42,279 nt of DNA from an uncultured Verrucomicrobiota bacterium (GCA_903825435.1 CAIKAP010000165.1:1-42279), one strand, 5' to 3'; counted from the stretch's first letter, positions 18,335 to 27,701 are shown. Numbers and translations: made by a program. Notes: a model not told the origin generated them from the sequence alone.

Positions 18335-19599
18335 AACGCGCCGTCGTCACAGGCCTTGGCTTCATCACCAGCATCGGCAACAGCCGGGCTGACGTGTTGC
18401 GCAGCCTGCGCGAATGCCGCACCGGAGTCGAGCCGTTCGAGGAGTTCTCCGGCGCCGACTGCCCTGTCAAACTCGCCGGCACTGTCAAGGGATTCGCTTT
18501 TCCCAGCACCGATCCCGAAGACTGGACCTACCCGGGCGAGCCACGGCTGACGCGCACACAACTGCGCGCCATGACCCCCAACGCACTTTACGCCTTCTGC
18601 GCCATGCAGCAGGCCATCCGCGAAGCGCGCCTGACACCCGACCTCCTCTCACATCCTCGCACTGGCCTGATGTGCGCCTCCGGCGGCTCGATGTGGCTGG
18701 CCTACCACAACTTTCACACCATGATCACCCGCGGCGTCGCGCGCTGCCAACCGCTCGCCGTCGTCAACAGCATCCCAGGCTCGCTCTACATCAACCTCGT
18801 CGCCACCTTCGGACTCAAAGGCGCCTCCCTCGGTTGCTCCAGCGCCTGCGCCTCCTCTGCCCACGCCCTCGGCCTCGCTCTCGACCTCATCCGCCTCGAC
18901 CGTCAGGACATCGTCTTCGTCATCGGCGCCGAGGACTGCAACAAATTCAACATCCTTCCCTTTGCCGCCGCCCGTGCCCTCAGCGTCCAGACCGATCCCG
19001 CGCGGACACCGTGCGCCTTCGACCGCAACCGCGACGGCTTCGTCGGCACCGGCGGCGCGGCCGTCCTTGTCGTCGAGGAACTCGAACACGCCCGGCGCCG
19101 CGGTGTCCCGATTCTTTCCGAAGTGCTCGGTTGGGGACAAGCCTCCGACGGCTACAACGTCATGATTCCCGACCCCAGCGGCGACGGCCTGCGCCGCGCC
19201 ATGGAATCCGCGCTGAGCGACGCACGGCTCCGGCCCGACGACGTGGACTACATCAACGCCCACGCCACCTCCACCCCCGTCGGCGACGCCAGCGAGTGCC
19301 GCGCCATCCGCGCCGTCTTCCCCGGCGGCAAGCTCCCGTTCGTCAGCAGCACCAAGAGCCTCACCGGCCATGGTCTCTCCCTTGCCGGCGCGATGGAAGC
19401 AGCCTTCTGCGTCCTCGCCTTGCAGGAGAAATTCACACCCGTCTCCGCCCACATCACCGAACTCGACCCCGAATGCACCGGCATCCCGATCGTCACCGCA
19501 CCCGTTGACGCCGCGCCGCGCGTCGCGTTGAACAACGCCAGCGGCTTTGGCGGCACCAACGTCTGCGTTGCCCTCCGCCGCTGGGACCATGCCGGCTGA
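18331..19599 (+). CDS. Beta-ketoacyl-ACP synthase (FabF-type)
   Basis: 422-residue condensing enzyme. The nucleophile is Cys173 in SLGCSSACASSAHAL, and the two histidines lie in NAHATSTPVGD and STKSLTGHGLSLAGAMEA, so the Cys-His-His triad is complete. C-terminal ALNNASGFGGTN is typical of FabF. It extends an acyl chain on the carrier protein encoded just upstream. Translation starts at a TTG whose bases overlap the previous stop. Together with its fused carrier-dehydratase and reductase neighbours it looks like a specialised fatty-acid or polyene type system rather than housekeeping FabF. Confidence 0.9.
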   Translation: MKRAVVTGLGFITSIGNSRADVLRSLRECRTGVEPFEEFSGADCPVKLAGTVKGFAFPSTDPEDWTYPGEPRLTRTQLRAMTPNALYAFCAMQQAIREARLTPDLLSHPRTGLMCASGGSMWLAYHNFHTMITRGVARCQPLAVVNSIPGSLYINLVATFGLKGASLGCSSACASSAHALGLALDLIRLDRQDIVFVIGAEDCNKFNILPFAAARALSVQTDPARTPCAFDRNRDGFVGTGGAAVLVVEELEHARRRGVPILSEVLGWGQASDGYNVMIPDPSGDGLRRAMESALSDARLRPDDVDYINAHATSTPVGDASECRAIRAVFPGGKLPFVSSTKSLTGHGLSLAGAMEAAFCVLALQEKFTPVSAHITELDPECTGIPIVTAPVDAAPRVALNNASGFGGTNVCVALRRWDHAG

Positions 19600-20380
19600 A
19601 GTTCCCAAGAAAGTCCTGCTCACCGGCGCCAGCACCGGCATCGGCCTCGCCATCGCACAACGGTTGTGCGCCGCCGGCTGCGACGTCTGGGGAACCTCGC
19701 GCGACATCGCCCGCCTCCCCCAATTGCCGCATTTCCATCCCGTCGCGATGGACCTGCTCCAGTCCGACTCGATCCGACGCGTCTTTGCCGCCGCCCGCGA
19801 ACAATCCGGCGGCTTCGACGCGCTCATCAACAACGCCGGAGCCGCCGTGTTCGGCCCCACCGATACCGTGCCGCTCGAAATGGTTCGCGAACAATTCCAA
19901 TTGCTCGTCGAAGCCCCAATGGAATTGATCCGACTCGCCCTCCCCGATATGCTCCGGAACAAAACCGGAACAATCATCAACGTCACATCCCTCGCTGGCG
20001 TATTCCCGGTACCGTACATGGCCGCGTACAGCGCCGCCAAGGCCGCGCTCAGTTCCTACACCCGCTGCCTGCGCCTCGAACTGCCGTTGTGCGTCGTCGA
20101 GATCCAGCCCGGCGACATCAACACCGGTTTCCACAACGCCACCCAACGCGTCAACGCACCGCACACCGACGGAGTCTGGCAGGTCCAAATCGAGACGATG
20201 GCCGCCGCGCCCGGCCCCGAGTGTGTCGCCGACGCCGTGTGGCGCGCGTTGCACGACCCTAATCCGCCGCCCGTGTTGGTCGTCGGCAACTTCGCCCAAG
20301 CTCACCTAGGTCCGCTCGCCGCGCGACTGTTGCCGTCGCGGCTGATGGAATGGGTATTGCGCCGGCACTACCGGCTCTGA
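19589..20380 (+). CDS. Short-chain dehydrogenase/reductase
   Basis: 263-residue SDR with the cofactor loop TGASTGIG, the NNAG motif, catalytic Ser in NVTSLAG, and Tyr-Lys in YSAAK. In this operon it is expected to reduce 3-ketoacyl chains on the carrier protein, like FabG, although the sequence alone also fits other SDR oxidoreductases. The ATG at 19589 overlaps the ketosynthase end by 11 bases. The 3' end overlaps the convergent glycosyltransferase gene by 13 bases. Confidence 0.87.
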   Translation: MPAEVPKKVLLTGASTGIGLAIAQRLCAAGCDVWGTSRDIARLPQLPHFHPVAMDLLQSDSIRRVFAAAREQSGGFDALINNAGAAVFGPTDTVPLEMVREQFQLLVEAPMELIRLALPDMLRNKTGTIINVTSLAGVFPVPYMAAYSAAKAALSSYTRCLRLELPLCVVEIQPGDINTGFHNATQRVNAPHTDGVWQVQIETMAAAPGPECVADAVWRALHDPNPPPVLVVGNFAQAHLGPLAARLLPSRLMEWVLRRHYRL

Positions 20381-21462
20381 ACGAGACCGGCGATTGTCTT
20401 CAGGAACTCGCGCGGGTCGCTTGGCGGACAGGCTGCCTGCATCCGTTGGCGAACTTCGGCCAGCAACGACGGCTTCACACGCCACGCGGCAACGAAGCGC
20501 GCCAGATCATCCGGACGCCGCAGCAGTTCGCCGAGACCGTGACGCCGGCAGAACTTCACGCTCAACATCTCCTGCGGCATGACGCCGCCCAAGCCGTTCA
20601 ACAGCAGCGGACACCGGCTCAGCACGGCTTCACTGGTCGTGCCTGTGCCCGGCCGCGCGACGACGGCGGACGCCGAGCGCATCAGGCGGGCGACGTTGCT
20701 GTCGGATGGCCACACACGTACGCGCCAAGCCGGGTTGGCGACAGCCCACGTGGTAACGGCCTTCGCCGCCATGGCGGACATGCCGCACAGTACGTTCACC
20801 GGCACGTCCACGCCCGCACGCCGTAACGCATCAAGAAAACGCACGTGGTTCTGCGCGCCCCGGCCCGACGCCATCAGCAGCAACGTAAACTCATCCGTTG
20901 GTTCACTGTCGGTCTCGTAAAACACGCGACGATTGAGGAACCCGGCAACGCGCGTTTTCTCCGGTGGCATGCCACAAGAAATGGCGGCTTCGCACGTGGC
21001 GGGAACGGCGCCGAGAAAGAGGTCGGCGGCTGGATTGACCCAGTGGCGGCTGAACCCATAACCGCCGGCCAGTTCGTCGCAGTAGGTGACACAGTGGACG
21101 CGGTCGCCGCCGAGCACGGTGCGGGCGTACTCGAAGAAGCCGTGGTTGAGCGAGTCGTGGACGCTGAGAATGACATCAGGGCGGAACTCCTCGAGCACGG
21201 CCCGGTATCGCTCGGCACCGAGCGGCTTTGATGTGCGGACGATGGGAACGGCTTCGAGGAAGTTGAAGTAGATGTGGTGCAGGCGCGGTGCGGTGGACTG
21301 GATCCAGTTGTAGAGGCCGACGCCAAACGCATAAATTCCATGTGAGTCTTCCAGCGGCCGGTGGGTGCGGACAATAAATCCGTCGTCGGCCCACTCGGTA
21401 AAAGCGCGAGCCCGCATATTATGGCAGCCACCGGTGCTGGAAGTTAGGATCAAAACCCGCAT
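20368..21462 (-). CDS. MGDG-synthase/MurG-like glycosyltransferase
   Basis: 364 residues, GT-B fold of the GT28 type. The N-terminus MRVLILTSSTGGCHNMRARAF is the form seen in diacylglycerol glucosyl/galactosyltransferases, with PDVILSVHDSLNHG in the first domain. The second domain carries the donor-binding segment ASAVVARPGTGTTSEAVLSRCPLLLNGLGG, followed by EMLSVKFCRRHGLGE. It probably glycosylates a lipid acceptor. It faces the ACP/KS/SDR operon, so a link to a special lipid product is plausible but inferred. No good ribosome-binding site precedes the ATG at 21462. Confidence 0.82.
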   Translation of the reverse strand: MRVLILTSSTGGCHNMRARAFTEWADDGFIVRTHRPLEDSHGIYAFGVGLYNWIQSTAPRLHHIYFNFLEAVPIVRTSKPLGAERYRAVLEEFRPDVILSVHDSLNHGFFEYARTVLGGDRVHCVTYCDELAGGYGFSRHWVNPAADLFLGAVPATCEAAISCGMPPEKTRVAGFLNRRVFYETDSEPTDEFTLLLMASGRGAQNHVRFLDALRRAGVDVPVNVLCGMSAMAAKAVTTWAVANPAWRVRVWPSDSNVARLMRSASAVVARPGTGTTSEAVLSRCPLLLNGLGGVMPQEMLSVKFCRRHGLGELLRRPDDLARFVAAWRVKPSLLAEVRQRMQAACPPSDPREFLKTIAGLVQSR

Positions 21463-21900
21463 GGTAGACGGTTATTACACCGGCACACTGACCCGGCAAG
21501 TCTGCGCTTGCGAAGGTGTCGTGTAGTTTTCAGAACTGCATTTTACTGACACGCAAACTGTGAGATTTTGCTCCCACCGCGACAGCAGTATCGCTGCAGC
21601 CTCAGGACAACCGATAGTACCCTGACCCGTCATCACTCATACAATAGCTAGATGATGGCGGGGTACTGATGTTAAGCTATGCCACCTGTGGCTTACAGCC
21701 CAAACTACACAGCTTCCTTATGGGTACTGCCACAGTAAGCGCCAGCCGTGTGCTTGCACAGGCATAGGTCAACCTGTTTTGGAGCATCAAGTTTGAACTT
21801 GATTGATGCGAAGCCGGTTCCTCTGTGGAACCCGTCGCAATGAGATTGCTTCCTCGATTGGCCGCAAGCACACCGCTAGTGAAACCCATCACGGTCAGGG
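21463..21900. other. hairpin-rich non-coding region
   Basis: About 440 bases without a convincing gene. Short perfect hairpins follow each other: TACTG/CAGTA (21725-21737), TGTGC/GCACA (21749-21760), AGGT/ACCT (21766-21775), ATCAAGTT/AACTTGAT (21786-21803) and GGTTCC/GGAACC (21816-21832). It may hold a structured RNA, or the leader of the glycosyltransferase or of the microprotein transcript. It resembles none of tmRNA, RNase P RNA, SRP RNA or tRNA. Confidence 0.4.
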
Positions 21901-21978
21901 TTACTTCTTCTTCTTCGCTTTCACCGCGACTTTCTTACACTTGCATCCACATTTCGCTGCTTTTTTCTTGGCTGCCAT
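21901..21978 (-). CDS. Lysine-rich CxCxC microprotein, 25 residues
   Basis: Too short for usual gene calling. ATG at 21976-21978 to TAA at 21901-21903. Of 25 residues 12 are lysine, and the core AKCGCKCKK places cysteines at 10, 12 and 14; it ends in four lysines. A good ribosome-binding site, GGGGTGA, lies 7 bases before the ATG. A hairpin, GCTCTG/CAGAGC at 22000-22013, lies just upstream. The composition suggests nucleic-acid or metal binding. Lysine- and alanine-rich tails also occur in histone-like proteins, but that comparison is inference. No family is recognised. Confidence 0.5.
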   Translation of the reverse strand: MAAKKKAAKCGCKCKKVAVKAKKKK

Positions 21979-22220
21979 TTTCACGTCACCCCGCTTTCCG
22001 CTCTGAACAGAGCTTCGTCAGCGCACAGGATGGACTTGTCCCCGCCGATTAGCGAGACCTATCTCAATAAATCACACACAGTAAGCGACCGAACTGTGTT
22101 CCCGCTTTCGTCAAAGCTTCGGCGGAGAATCTGTGGCGGCGATGACCGGGGGAACGTTTTGGTGGAGGTTGCCCGTGCCAGCGCGGACTTCGTCGCCGCG
22201 TCGGAGATCAGTGGAATCGC

Positions 22221-22373
22221 TTATTTGACTTGTCCAACACGGGAGAGAATGTCCCACTTTGTCATGTTGAACTCTGACTGACTTACCCATTCCGCCACAC
22301 CTGAACCGAGAATAGATACCAACCCCACCGAAAGAATGGAAACGACAATACAGGGGATAATCAACTTTTTCAT
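22221..22373 (-). CDS. 50-residue membrane microprotein coupled to gyrA
   Basis: ATG at 22371-22373 overlaps the gyrA stop codon as ATGA, the classical sign of translational coupling, and the frame runs to TAA at 22221-22223. The product begins [17 protein letters not shown] and continues LVSILGSGVAEWV, forming one membrane helix or an uncleaved signal anchor. A hydrophilic tail with SEFNMTKWDILSRVGQVK follows. The GGTAAAGG just before the ATG can serve as ribosome-binding site. No family is recognised. The gene is below common length cut-offs and is probably missed in annotations. Confidence 0.55.
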   Translation of the reverse strand: MKKLIIPCIVVSILSVGLVSILGSGVAEWVSQSEFNMTKWDILSRVGQVK

Positions 22374-24856
22374 CCTTTACCACTCCCTGTCTTGCCTTCA
22401 TTACTCTCTGCGCCTTCGGCGGCTTCTTCTTGTTGCTCGCTGATGACGCGGGCGATGGCGACGAGCTTGTCGCCTGCGTTGAGGTTGATGAGCTTGACGC
22501 CTTGGGTGTTGCGGCCGCAGAGGCGGATGTCTTTGCAGCCGGTGCGGACGGTCTGGCCTTGGGAGGTGCTGAGCATCACTTCGTCGATGTCGGTGACGCT
22601 GAGCGCGCCGACGACGCTGCCGACTTTGTCGGTGGTTTTAATAGTGATGATGCCTTTGCCACCGCGCGACTGTTTCCGGTATTCGTCAAACGGAGTGCGC
22701 TTGCCGATGCCTTGGTCGCCGGCAACCAGCAGCGCGGCGTTGGGATCAACAATCTCAATGCCGACAACGTAGTCACCTTTCTCAGGCCGGATACCCCAAA
22801 CGCCAGTAGCGCTGCGGCCCATATCGCGGGCATCTTCTTCGTGGAACCGGATGCTGATGCCGTCCTTCGTCACCAACACGACTTCGTTATTGCCATTGGT
22901 CATCCGGACACCGATAAGGCGGTCGCCTTTCTCGATGGTAATACCGATGATGCCGCCTTTGCGGACGTTCTGGTAGGCGCTGAGGACGGTCTTCTTGATA
23001 ATGCCGGCTTTGGTGGCCATGAGGAGGTAGTCTTTATCGGTGAATTCTTTGATGCGTAACAACGCGGCGACTTTCTCGTCGGGCCGGAGTTGAAGAACGT
23101 TGGCGATGGACCGGCCTTTGGCGGCGCGGCCCATTTCCGGCAACTCGTACACTTTCTCGACGTACACGCGGCCTTCCTCGGTGAAGAACATGATGAAATC
23201 GTGGGTGGAACAGACGAAGAGGTGTTCGATGAAATCCTCGTCACGTTGTTCCATGCCCATGACGCCTTTGCCGCCGCGCCGCTGGCTCCGGTAGGCGCTG
23301 ACAGCGGTGCGTTTGAGGTAGCCTTGGTGGCTAATGGTGACGATGCAGGCTTCGTTGGCGATGAGGTCTTCGATATTGATCTCACCTTCGTCGGCCACGA
23401 TGTCGGTGCGGCGTGCGTCGCCGTACTTTTCTTTGACTTCAAGAAGCTCGGCTTTGACAACGGCCATGAGCTTCTTCTCGGAGGCGAGCAGGCTCTTCAA
23501 ATATTCGATGCGCTTGATGAGTTCGAGGTATTCCTCCTCGATCTTGTCGCGCTCAAGGCCGGTAAGCTGATAAAGCCGCATGTCGAGGATGGCGTTGGTC
23601 TGGATTTCGCTCAACTTGAACTTCGACATCAATTTCTTCTGCGCGTCAGCTCGGTCGTCGGCGCCCCGGATGATCTTGACGACGGCGTCGATGTTATCGA
23701 GGGCGATCCGGAAACCTTCGAGGATGTGGGCGCGTTCCTCCGCCTTCATCAACTCGTACTTCGTCCGCCGGGTGATGACTTCCTTCCGGTGCGCGATGTA
23801 GCACTCCAGCATCTGCTTGATGTTCATGATGCGCGGACGACCGTGGTCGATCGCCAGCATGATCACGCCAAATGTGTCCTCGAGCTGCGTGTGCTTGTAG
23901 AGATTGTTGATGACAACCTTCGGGATGGCATCGCGCTTGAGCTCGATCACGATGCGCATGCCTTCCTTGTTCGACTCGTCGCGGATGTCGGAGATGTCCT
24001 CGATCTTCTTCTCGTTGACCAACCGGGCGATATTCTCGATCAATGTCGCCTTGTTCACGTTGTACGGAATCTCGCTGACGATGATCCGTTCCTTGCCGCC
24101 TTTGACTTCCTCGACGCCGACGCGCCCGCGCATCTTGATGCTGCCGCGGCCGGTAAGGAGATAGTCTTTGATGCCCTGCTTGCCGCAAATCAGCCCACCG
24201 GTCGGGAAGTCCGCGCCCTTGACGATCTTGGCAACGTCCTTCACCTCCACGTCCGGCTCGTCAATCACCGCGCAGCAAGCGTCGATAATCTCGCTCAGAT
24301 TGTGTGGCGGAATGTTCGTCGCCATACCGACTGCGATCCCGGTCGAGCCGTTAGCGAGCAGGTTCGGGAATGCCGACGGCAGGACGACTGGCTCATGTTC
24401 CTTCTCATCAAAGTTCGGTTGGAAATCAACGGTATCCTTGTCGAGATCCTTGAGTAATTCCTCAGCGATCTCCTTCAGTCGGCACTCCGTATACCGGTAA
24501 GCCGCCGCCGGGTCGCCGTCCACCGATCCAAAGTTACCCTGTCCGTCCACCAGCGGATACCGCAGACAAAAGTCCTGCGCCATGCGCACGAGCGTGTCGT
24601 ACACCGACGCGTCGCCGTGCGGGTGATATTTGCCGAGCACTTCACCGACGACCTTCGCGCATTTGGTGTAAGACCGGTTATGATACAGCCCAATCTCGCG
24701 CATCGCGTAGAGCACGCGGCGGCTGGACGGCTTCAACCCATCCCGGACATCCGGCAACGCGCGCCCGACGATGACCGACATCGAGTAATCGATGTAAGCC
24801 TGCTGCATCTGTTCGCTGATATTGACCGGTGAGACCTTTTCGTTTTGTGCGTACAT
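22370..24856 (-). CDS. gyrA: DNA gyrase subunit A
   Basis: 828-residue breakage-reunion subunit of the type II topoisomerase that introduces negative supercoils. The catalytic tyrosine is Tyr122 in [10 protein letters not shown], the GyrA box is QRRGGKG, and beta-pinwheel repeats fill the C-terminal third. The numbering around the quinolone region coincides with E. coli: residue 83 is Ala and 84 Ser (HGDASVYD), with Asp87 kept. [12 protein letters not shown] replaces the E. coli LKPVHRR form. The C-terminus ends in a short acidic tail. gyrB is on the same strand about 3.2 kb upstream, separated by four non-gyrase genes. Confidence 0.97.
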   Translation of the reverse strand: MYAQNEKVSPVNISEQMQQAYIDYSMSVIVGRALPDVRDGLKPSSRRVLYAMREIGLYHNRSYTKCAKVVGEVLGKYHPHGDASVYDTLVRMAQDFCLRYPLVDGQGNFGSVDGDPAAAYRYTECRLKEIAEELLKDLDKDTVDFQPNFDEKEHEPVVLPSAFPNLLANGSTGIAVGMATNIPPHNLSEIIDACCAVIDEPDVEVKDVAKIVKGADFPTGGLICGKQGIKDYLLTGRGSIKMRGRVGVEEVKGGKERIIVSEIPYNVNKATLIENIARLVNEKKIEDISDIRDESNKEGMRIVIELKRDAIPKVVINNLYKHTQLEDTFGVIMLAIDHGRPRIMNIKQMLECYIAHRKEVITRRTKYELMKAEERAHILEGFRIALDNIDAVVKIIRGADDRADAQKKLMSKFKLSEIQTNAILDMRLYQLTGLERDKIEEEYLELIKRIEYLKSLLASEKKLMAVVKAELLEVKEKYGDARRTDIVADEGEINIEDLIANEACIVTISHQGYLKRTAVSAYRSQRRGGKGVMGMEQRDEDFIEHLFVCSTHDFIMFFTEEGRVYVEKVYELPEMGRAAKGRSIANVLQLRPDEKVAALLRIKEFTDKDYLLMATKAGIIKKTVLSAYQNVRKGGIIGITIEKGDRLIGVRMTNGNNEVVLVTKDGISIRFHEEDARDMGRSATGVWGIRPEKGDYVVGIEIVDPNAALLVAGDQGIGKRTPFDEYRKQSRGGKGIITIKTTDKVGSVVGALSVTDIDEVMLSTSQGQTVRTGCKDIRLCGRNTQGVKLINLNAGDKLVAIARVISEQQEEAAEGAESNEGKTGSGKG

Positions 24857-24880
24857 GGTGGTTTCCTTTGAGTATAAAAA

Positions 24881-25864
24881 TTACACGCGACTGCGTCGTG
24901 AACGCCAAGTGTCGGCCAAGACCCAAGTTGTTTCGCCGGGCAGAAGAACTTCCCAATCCCTCCAACCATTGCGAGCTGTCTTGGTTGCTTTAACACTCGC
25001 CGCCGAAAACGATGAGAACCGCCCAAGCTCGGACACGGACAGTTCGCCGCGCTCAACACGGCCGGAAAACTTCTTCCCCTTGTACGTGAATCGGCATTCC
25101 GTCCCATCAGGAGGTAACGCACTTGAAGTTTGCCGCCGTCCTACCCCATCATCTGGCAGGGGCGGTGGAGGGGGAGATTCCCGCCTTGTTCCAAACTCGC
25201 CAATGAACTTGGTTGCTTTCTCTAAGCTGACGACGATACCGGCACGAGCAACAACATCTTTGAGAGCTTGAGGTAAGCTTGGATAGGGTGGATCGAGGAT
25301 AATACGCCTAGCTTCTGGTAATGCGTCTTCCATTGCTCGCTGTTCCCGACTGAGTTGTAGATAGGCTCTCGCTTCCTGTTCTGAGTTGCCGGTTTCCACT
25401 GCTTCTCGCGACAAGAACCTAGCGAAATCCTGCTCCAAATCGTCCAGCTTCTGTTCGGTTAGGTTAAGAATCTTAAAACACTTGGTGGCGAACTCGCCGC
25501 CCGCTTGAGAGTGATAGAAACGCCACATCTGTCCGTCCGTGATAATCGAGAATAACGCAGTGTTGTTTCTGTTGTAGTCTCGGAGTTGGCGTTCCACCTG
25601 ACTCAAGGCGCCCTCCAGTTTGCCGAGAGCTTTGACCTCAATGAAAACCGCTGGTTCGTGTGGCGTTAGAAAGAGCGCCACATCAATTCTGGTTTGATCT
25701 TCATTCGGAAGTACCGGGAACTCAAGGTTGATTTCTCCCGGATTCCAAATGTCCCAGCCGAGCGCTTGAAGAATTCGCAACACGATGCAAACCCGGACAT
25801 GTTCTTCGTTCCGGTAAACGCCTCTCGCTATCTTGTCCCGGATATCTTCAAGCACTGTTTTCAT
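24881..25864 (-). CDS. PD-(D/E)XK nuclease (HsdR_N-like) with C-terminal RAMA-like domain
   Basis: 327 residues. The N-terminal 190 residues resemble the type I restriction R-subunit N-domain: ILQALGWDIWNPGEINLEFP, then Asp61 in RIDVALF and Glu76-x-Lys78 in FIEVKALGKLE, which form the nuclease core, followed by QLRDYNRNNTALFSIITDG. After a proline-rich linker, the C-terminus (about 255-325) has the RAMA pattern: YKGKKFSGRVERGELSV, then FSSFSAASVKATK and NGWRDWEVLL. RAMA domains are thought to recognise modified bases. No methylase or helicase gene is adjacent, so this is a stand-alone nuclease, possibly acting on modified DNA. It is 24 bases upstream of gyrA on the same strand. Confidence 0.78.
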   Translation of the reverse strand: MKTVLEDIRDKIARGVYRNEEHVRVCIVLRILQALGWDIWNPGEINLEFPVLPNEDQTRIDVALFLTPHEPAVFIEVKALGKLEGALSQVERQLRDYNRNNTALFSIITDGQMWRFYHSQAGGEFATKCFKILNLTEQKLDDLEQDFARFLSREAVETGNSEQEARAYLQLSREQRAMEDALPEARRIILDPPYPSLPQALKDVVARAGIVVSLEKATKFIGEFGTRRESPPPPPLPDDGVGRRQTSSALPPDGTECRFTYKGKKFSGRVERGELSVSELGRFSSFSAASVKATKTARNGWRDWEVLLPGETTWVLADTWRSRRSRV

Positions 25865-25900
25865 TCGGATGTCCTCATGGAATCTGTCAGTCCGAACGTG

Positions 25901-25955
25901 ATGAGGAATCTCTGAATGGAAGTTAGAGATTCTTCGCTTCGCTCAGAATGACAAT
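25901..25955. repeat. REP-like hairpin repeat
   Basis: GAATCTCT (25906-25913) pairs with AGAGATTC (25925-25932) around an 11-base loop, followed by TTCGCTTCGCTCAGAATGACA. The reverse strand reads GTCATTCTGAGCGAAGCGAA, a motif known as a dispersed intergenic repeat in diverse bacterial genomes. It separates the radical SAM and nuclease genes of the gyrase cassette. Confidence 0.6.
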
Positions 25956-25978
25956 GTTGGAGGGTGTGGTTCATGGTC

Positions 25979-26899
25979 TCATGCGGCTGCCGGTAACGGT
26001 GGCAGGAACTGCTCCAAGTATTTGTTCTGTTCGGGTGAAAGATGTTTGGCCCAGAGACGCTGGGTGTCCGGCCATGCGATGAAACGTTTGGTGCGACGGA
26101 GGCCGTAGAGAAGGACCTTATAGGTGAAATTGGCCCAATACTCCGCAGAGTAACCGGCCAACCGGTCGGCATATTCGGGATAAGCGGGTCGTAACGCGGT
26201 CTGCATCATCGCCAAGTTGTCGCCCTTCGGGTTCAGGACTTCACAGAATACCTCGCGTGGTCGCAACGGTAGCACGGCATCTAATACGGACTGCAAGACC
26301 TCCCGGTCGTGGAACGGCAGAAATGGCGCGGCGGCGATGTAAATTGACAGTCCGCGCTCTGCGGCCTTCTCGATCATCCGCAGCCGTCGCGTCGGCGAGG
26401 AGGCGCGCGGTTCAAGCGCGCGCGACAGCTTGTCGTCAAAATGGCTGATGGATGTCCCCAGCAAGACTTGCCGGCGATGTGCTACGAGCAGATCAAAGTC
26501 GCGCTCGACCAGTGCCGAGCGCGTCTGAATCCGCACCTTGTGCCCGGCTTCGAGGAGTAGTTCTAGGCATTGCCGGGTGAGTTTTAGTTTTGCTTCGGTT
26601 GGCGTGTAGCAATCGGTAAGGAACGACACCAACACCCAACCGTCGCCCCATTCGGTGCGTTTTGCTTTGTCGGGCGTGAACAAACGGAGTTGCTGTCGCA
26701 ATGCTTCGACGATGCCATCTTTTGGATAAAGGTATGTGCCCCACTCGGCTTGTTTGCGACCGTGGTTGTTGAACTTCACGCCCGGCATCGCCGGGCAGTA
26801 GCAATGGTAGCAGCCATGCTCGCAGCCGACGTAAGGATTCAACACCCAGTCGCCAAGGCGCTTCTTCCAGAGTCCAGATGGATTGATGGCGGTAATCAC
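25979..26899 (-). CDS. Spore-photoproduct-lyase-like radical SAM protein
   Basis: About 306 residues. The cluster cysteines are in YVGCEHGCYHCYCP (Cys26, Cys30, Cys33), followed by WVLVSFLTDCYTPTEAKLKLT, VRIQTRSALVERDFDLL and GTSISHFDDKLSRALEPRASSPTRRLR, the SplB/Rv2578c-like pattern. The family includes the lyase that repairs spore photoproduct, but many members have unknown substrates. The long upstream extension of the frame is the shadow of the neighbour. The start is GTG at 26897-26899, which overlaps the TcmP stop as GTGA and has GGAG 5 bases upstream. Reduced TcmP-associated DNA or RNA action is possible but unproven. Confidence 0.85.
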   Translation of the reverse strand: MITAINPSGLWKKRLGDWVLNPYVGCEHGCYHCYCPAMPGVKFNNHGRKQAEWGTYLYPKDGIVEALRQQLRLFTPDKAKRTEWGDGWVLVSFLTDCYTPTEAKLKLTRQCLELLLEAGHKVRIQTRSALVERDFDLLVAHRRQVLLGTSISHFDDKLSRALEPRASSPTRRLRMIEKAAERGLSIYIAAAPFLPFHDREVLQSVLDAVLPLRPREVFCEVLNPKGDNLAMMQTALRPAYPEYADRLAGYSAEYWANFTYKVLLYGLRRTKRFIAWPDTQRLWAKHLSPEQNKYLEQFLPPLPAAA

Positions 26900-27701
26900 A
26901 GCAACTCCGGTTGTCCCTTCTCGTCGTACTTGATGATCTTCTGCCAAAACTCGTCGGCTTTGGGATGTCGGGAGAACAGCGCCATTCGGTACAATGGACG
27001 GCCGCCGGCTTCGACGGTCATCTGCCGGCTGCCCTTGAATTGCAGCGCCTCCATCTTCTGGAAGAACCGGGCCAGCACTTGATCTTTGAAGTCGCTGGAG
27101 TTCCGCCAACGCCAATCCCGCCATTGCCGCTCGCCGAGAAACTGGTCGAGTGCGGTTTGTTCGCCCTGCGACTCGATGTAGTTGTTGGCGTTGAGCGTGA
27201 TGCCCATCGCATATTGGATGGTCATTAGCACGTCAATCGTTCGGTTGCCCTTGAGTAGTCGTTGAAGTGCATCCCACGGAACTTGTTGGATGCCGGTTGG
27301 GTCAACGAATGCCACGACCAAGGCGTTGTCGAAATCCAATTTGCCCTTAGAAACCAACGTAGCCCAATCGTCTTGGACTACTTGTGCTTTGGGGTTCACC
27401 TTCGCCACGCGCTTGGCCAGTGCGTCCGCCAAGACTGGATCACTCTCGATGAACATCCAGTCAGTGAACTCGTGTTCCAACGCAATCAACGGTGACCCTG
27501 GTAATTCCTCACCGGTGTTCTCGATCTTACACAGACCCGGCCCTGCCATCACGTCGAGATATACGCGACGCGGCCACTTATTCTTCATGCCGGTCGCCGT
27601 GATGCCGCAATACCGGTCGAGATAGTGGTGCTTGCGCCGCACCCAACTCCCGCTTGGGCGCGCAACCAAACCATCTAAGGCAATCAGTTGTTGTGGTGAA
27701 C

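Noticed and set aside
18649-20040. Long minus-strand frame opposite the ketosynthase and reductase genes
   Set aside because: Low-complexity Gly/Ala/Glu-rich antisense product overlapping two well-supported genes.
22111-22401. 96-codon minus-strand frame over the gyrA end
   Set aside because: Overlaps the gyrA coding end in another frame, has no coupling or family features; the 50-codon frame in the ATGA context is the better candidate.
23090-24457. Long plus-strand frame opposite gyrA
   Set aside because: Antisense to conserved gyrA domains, amino-acid composition typical of a complementary-strand shadow, no family features.
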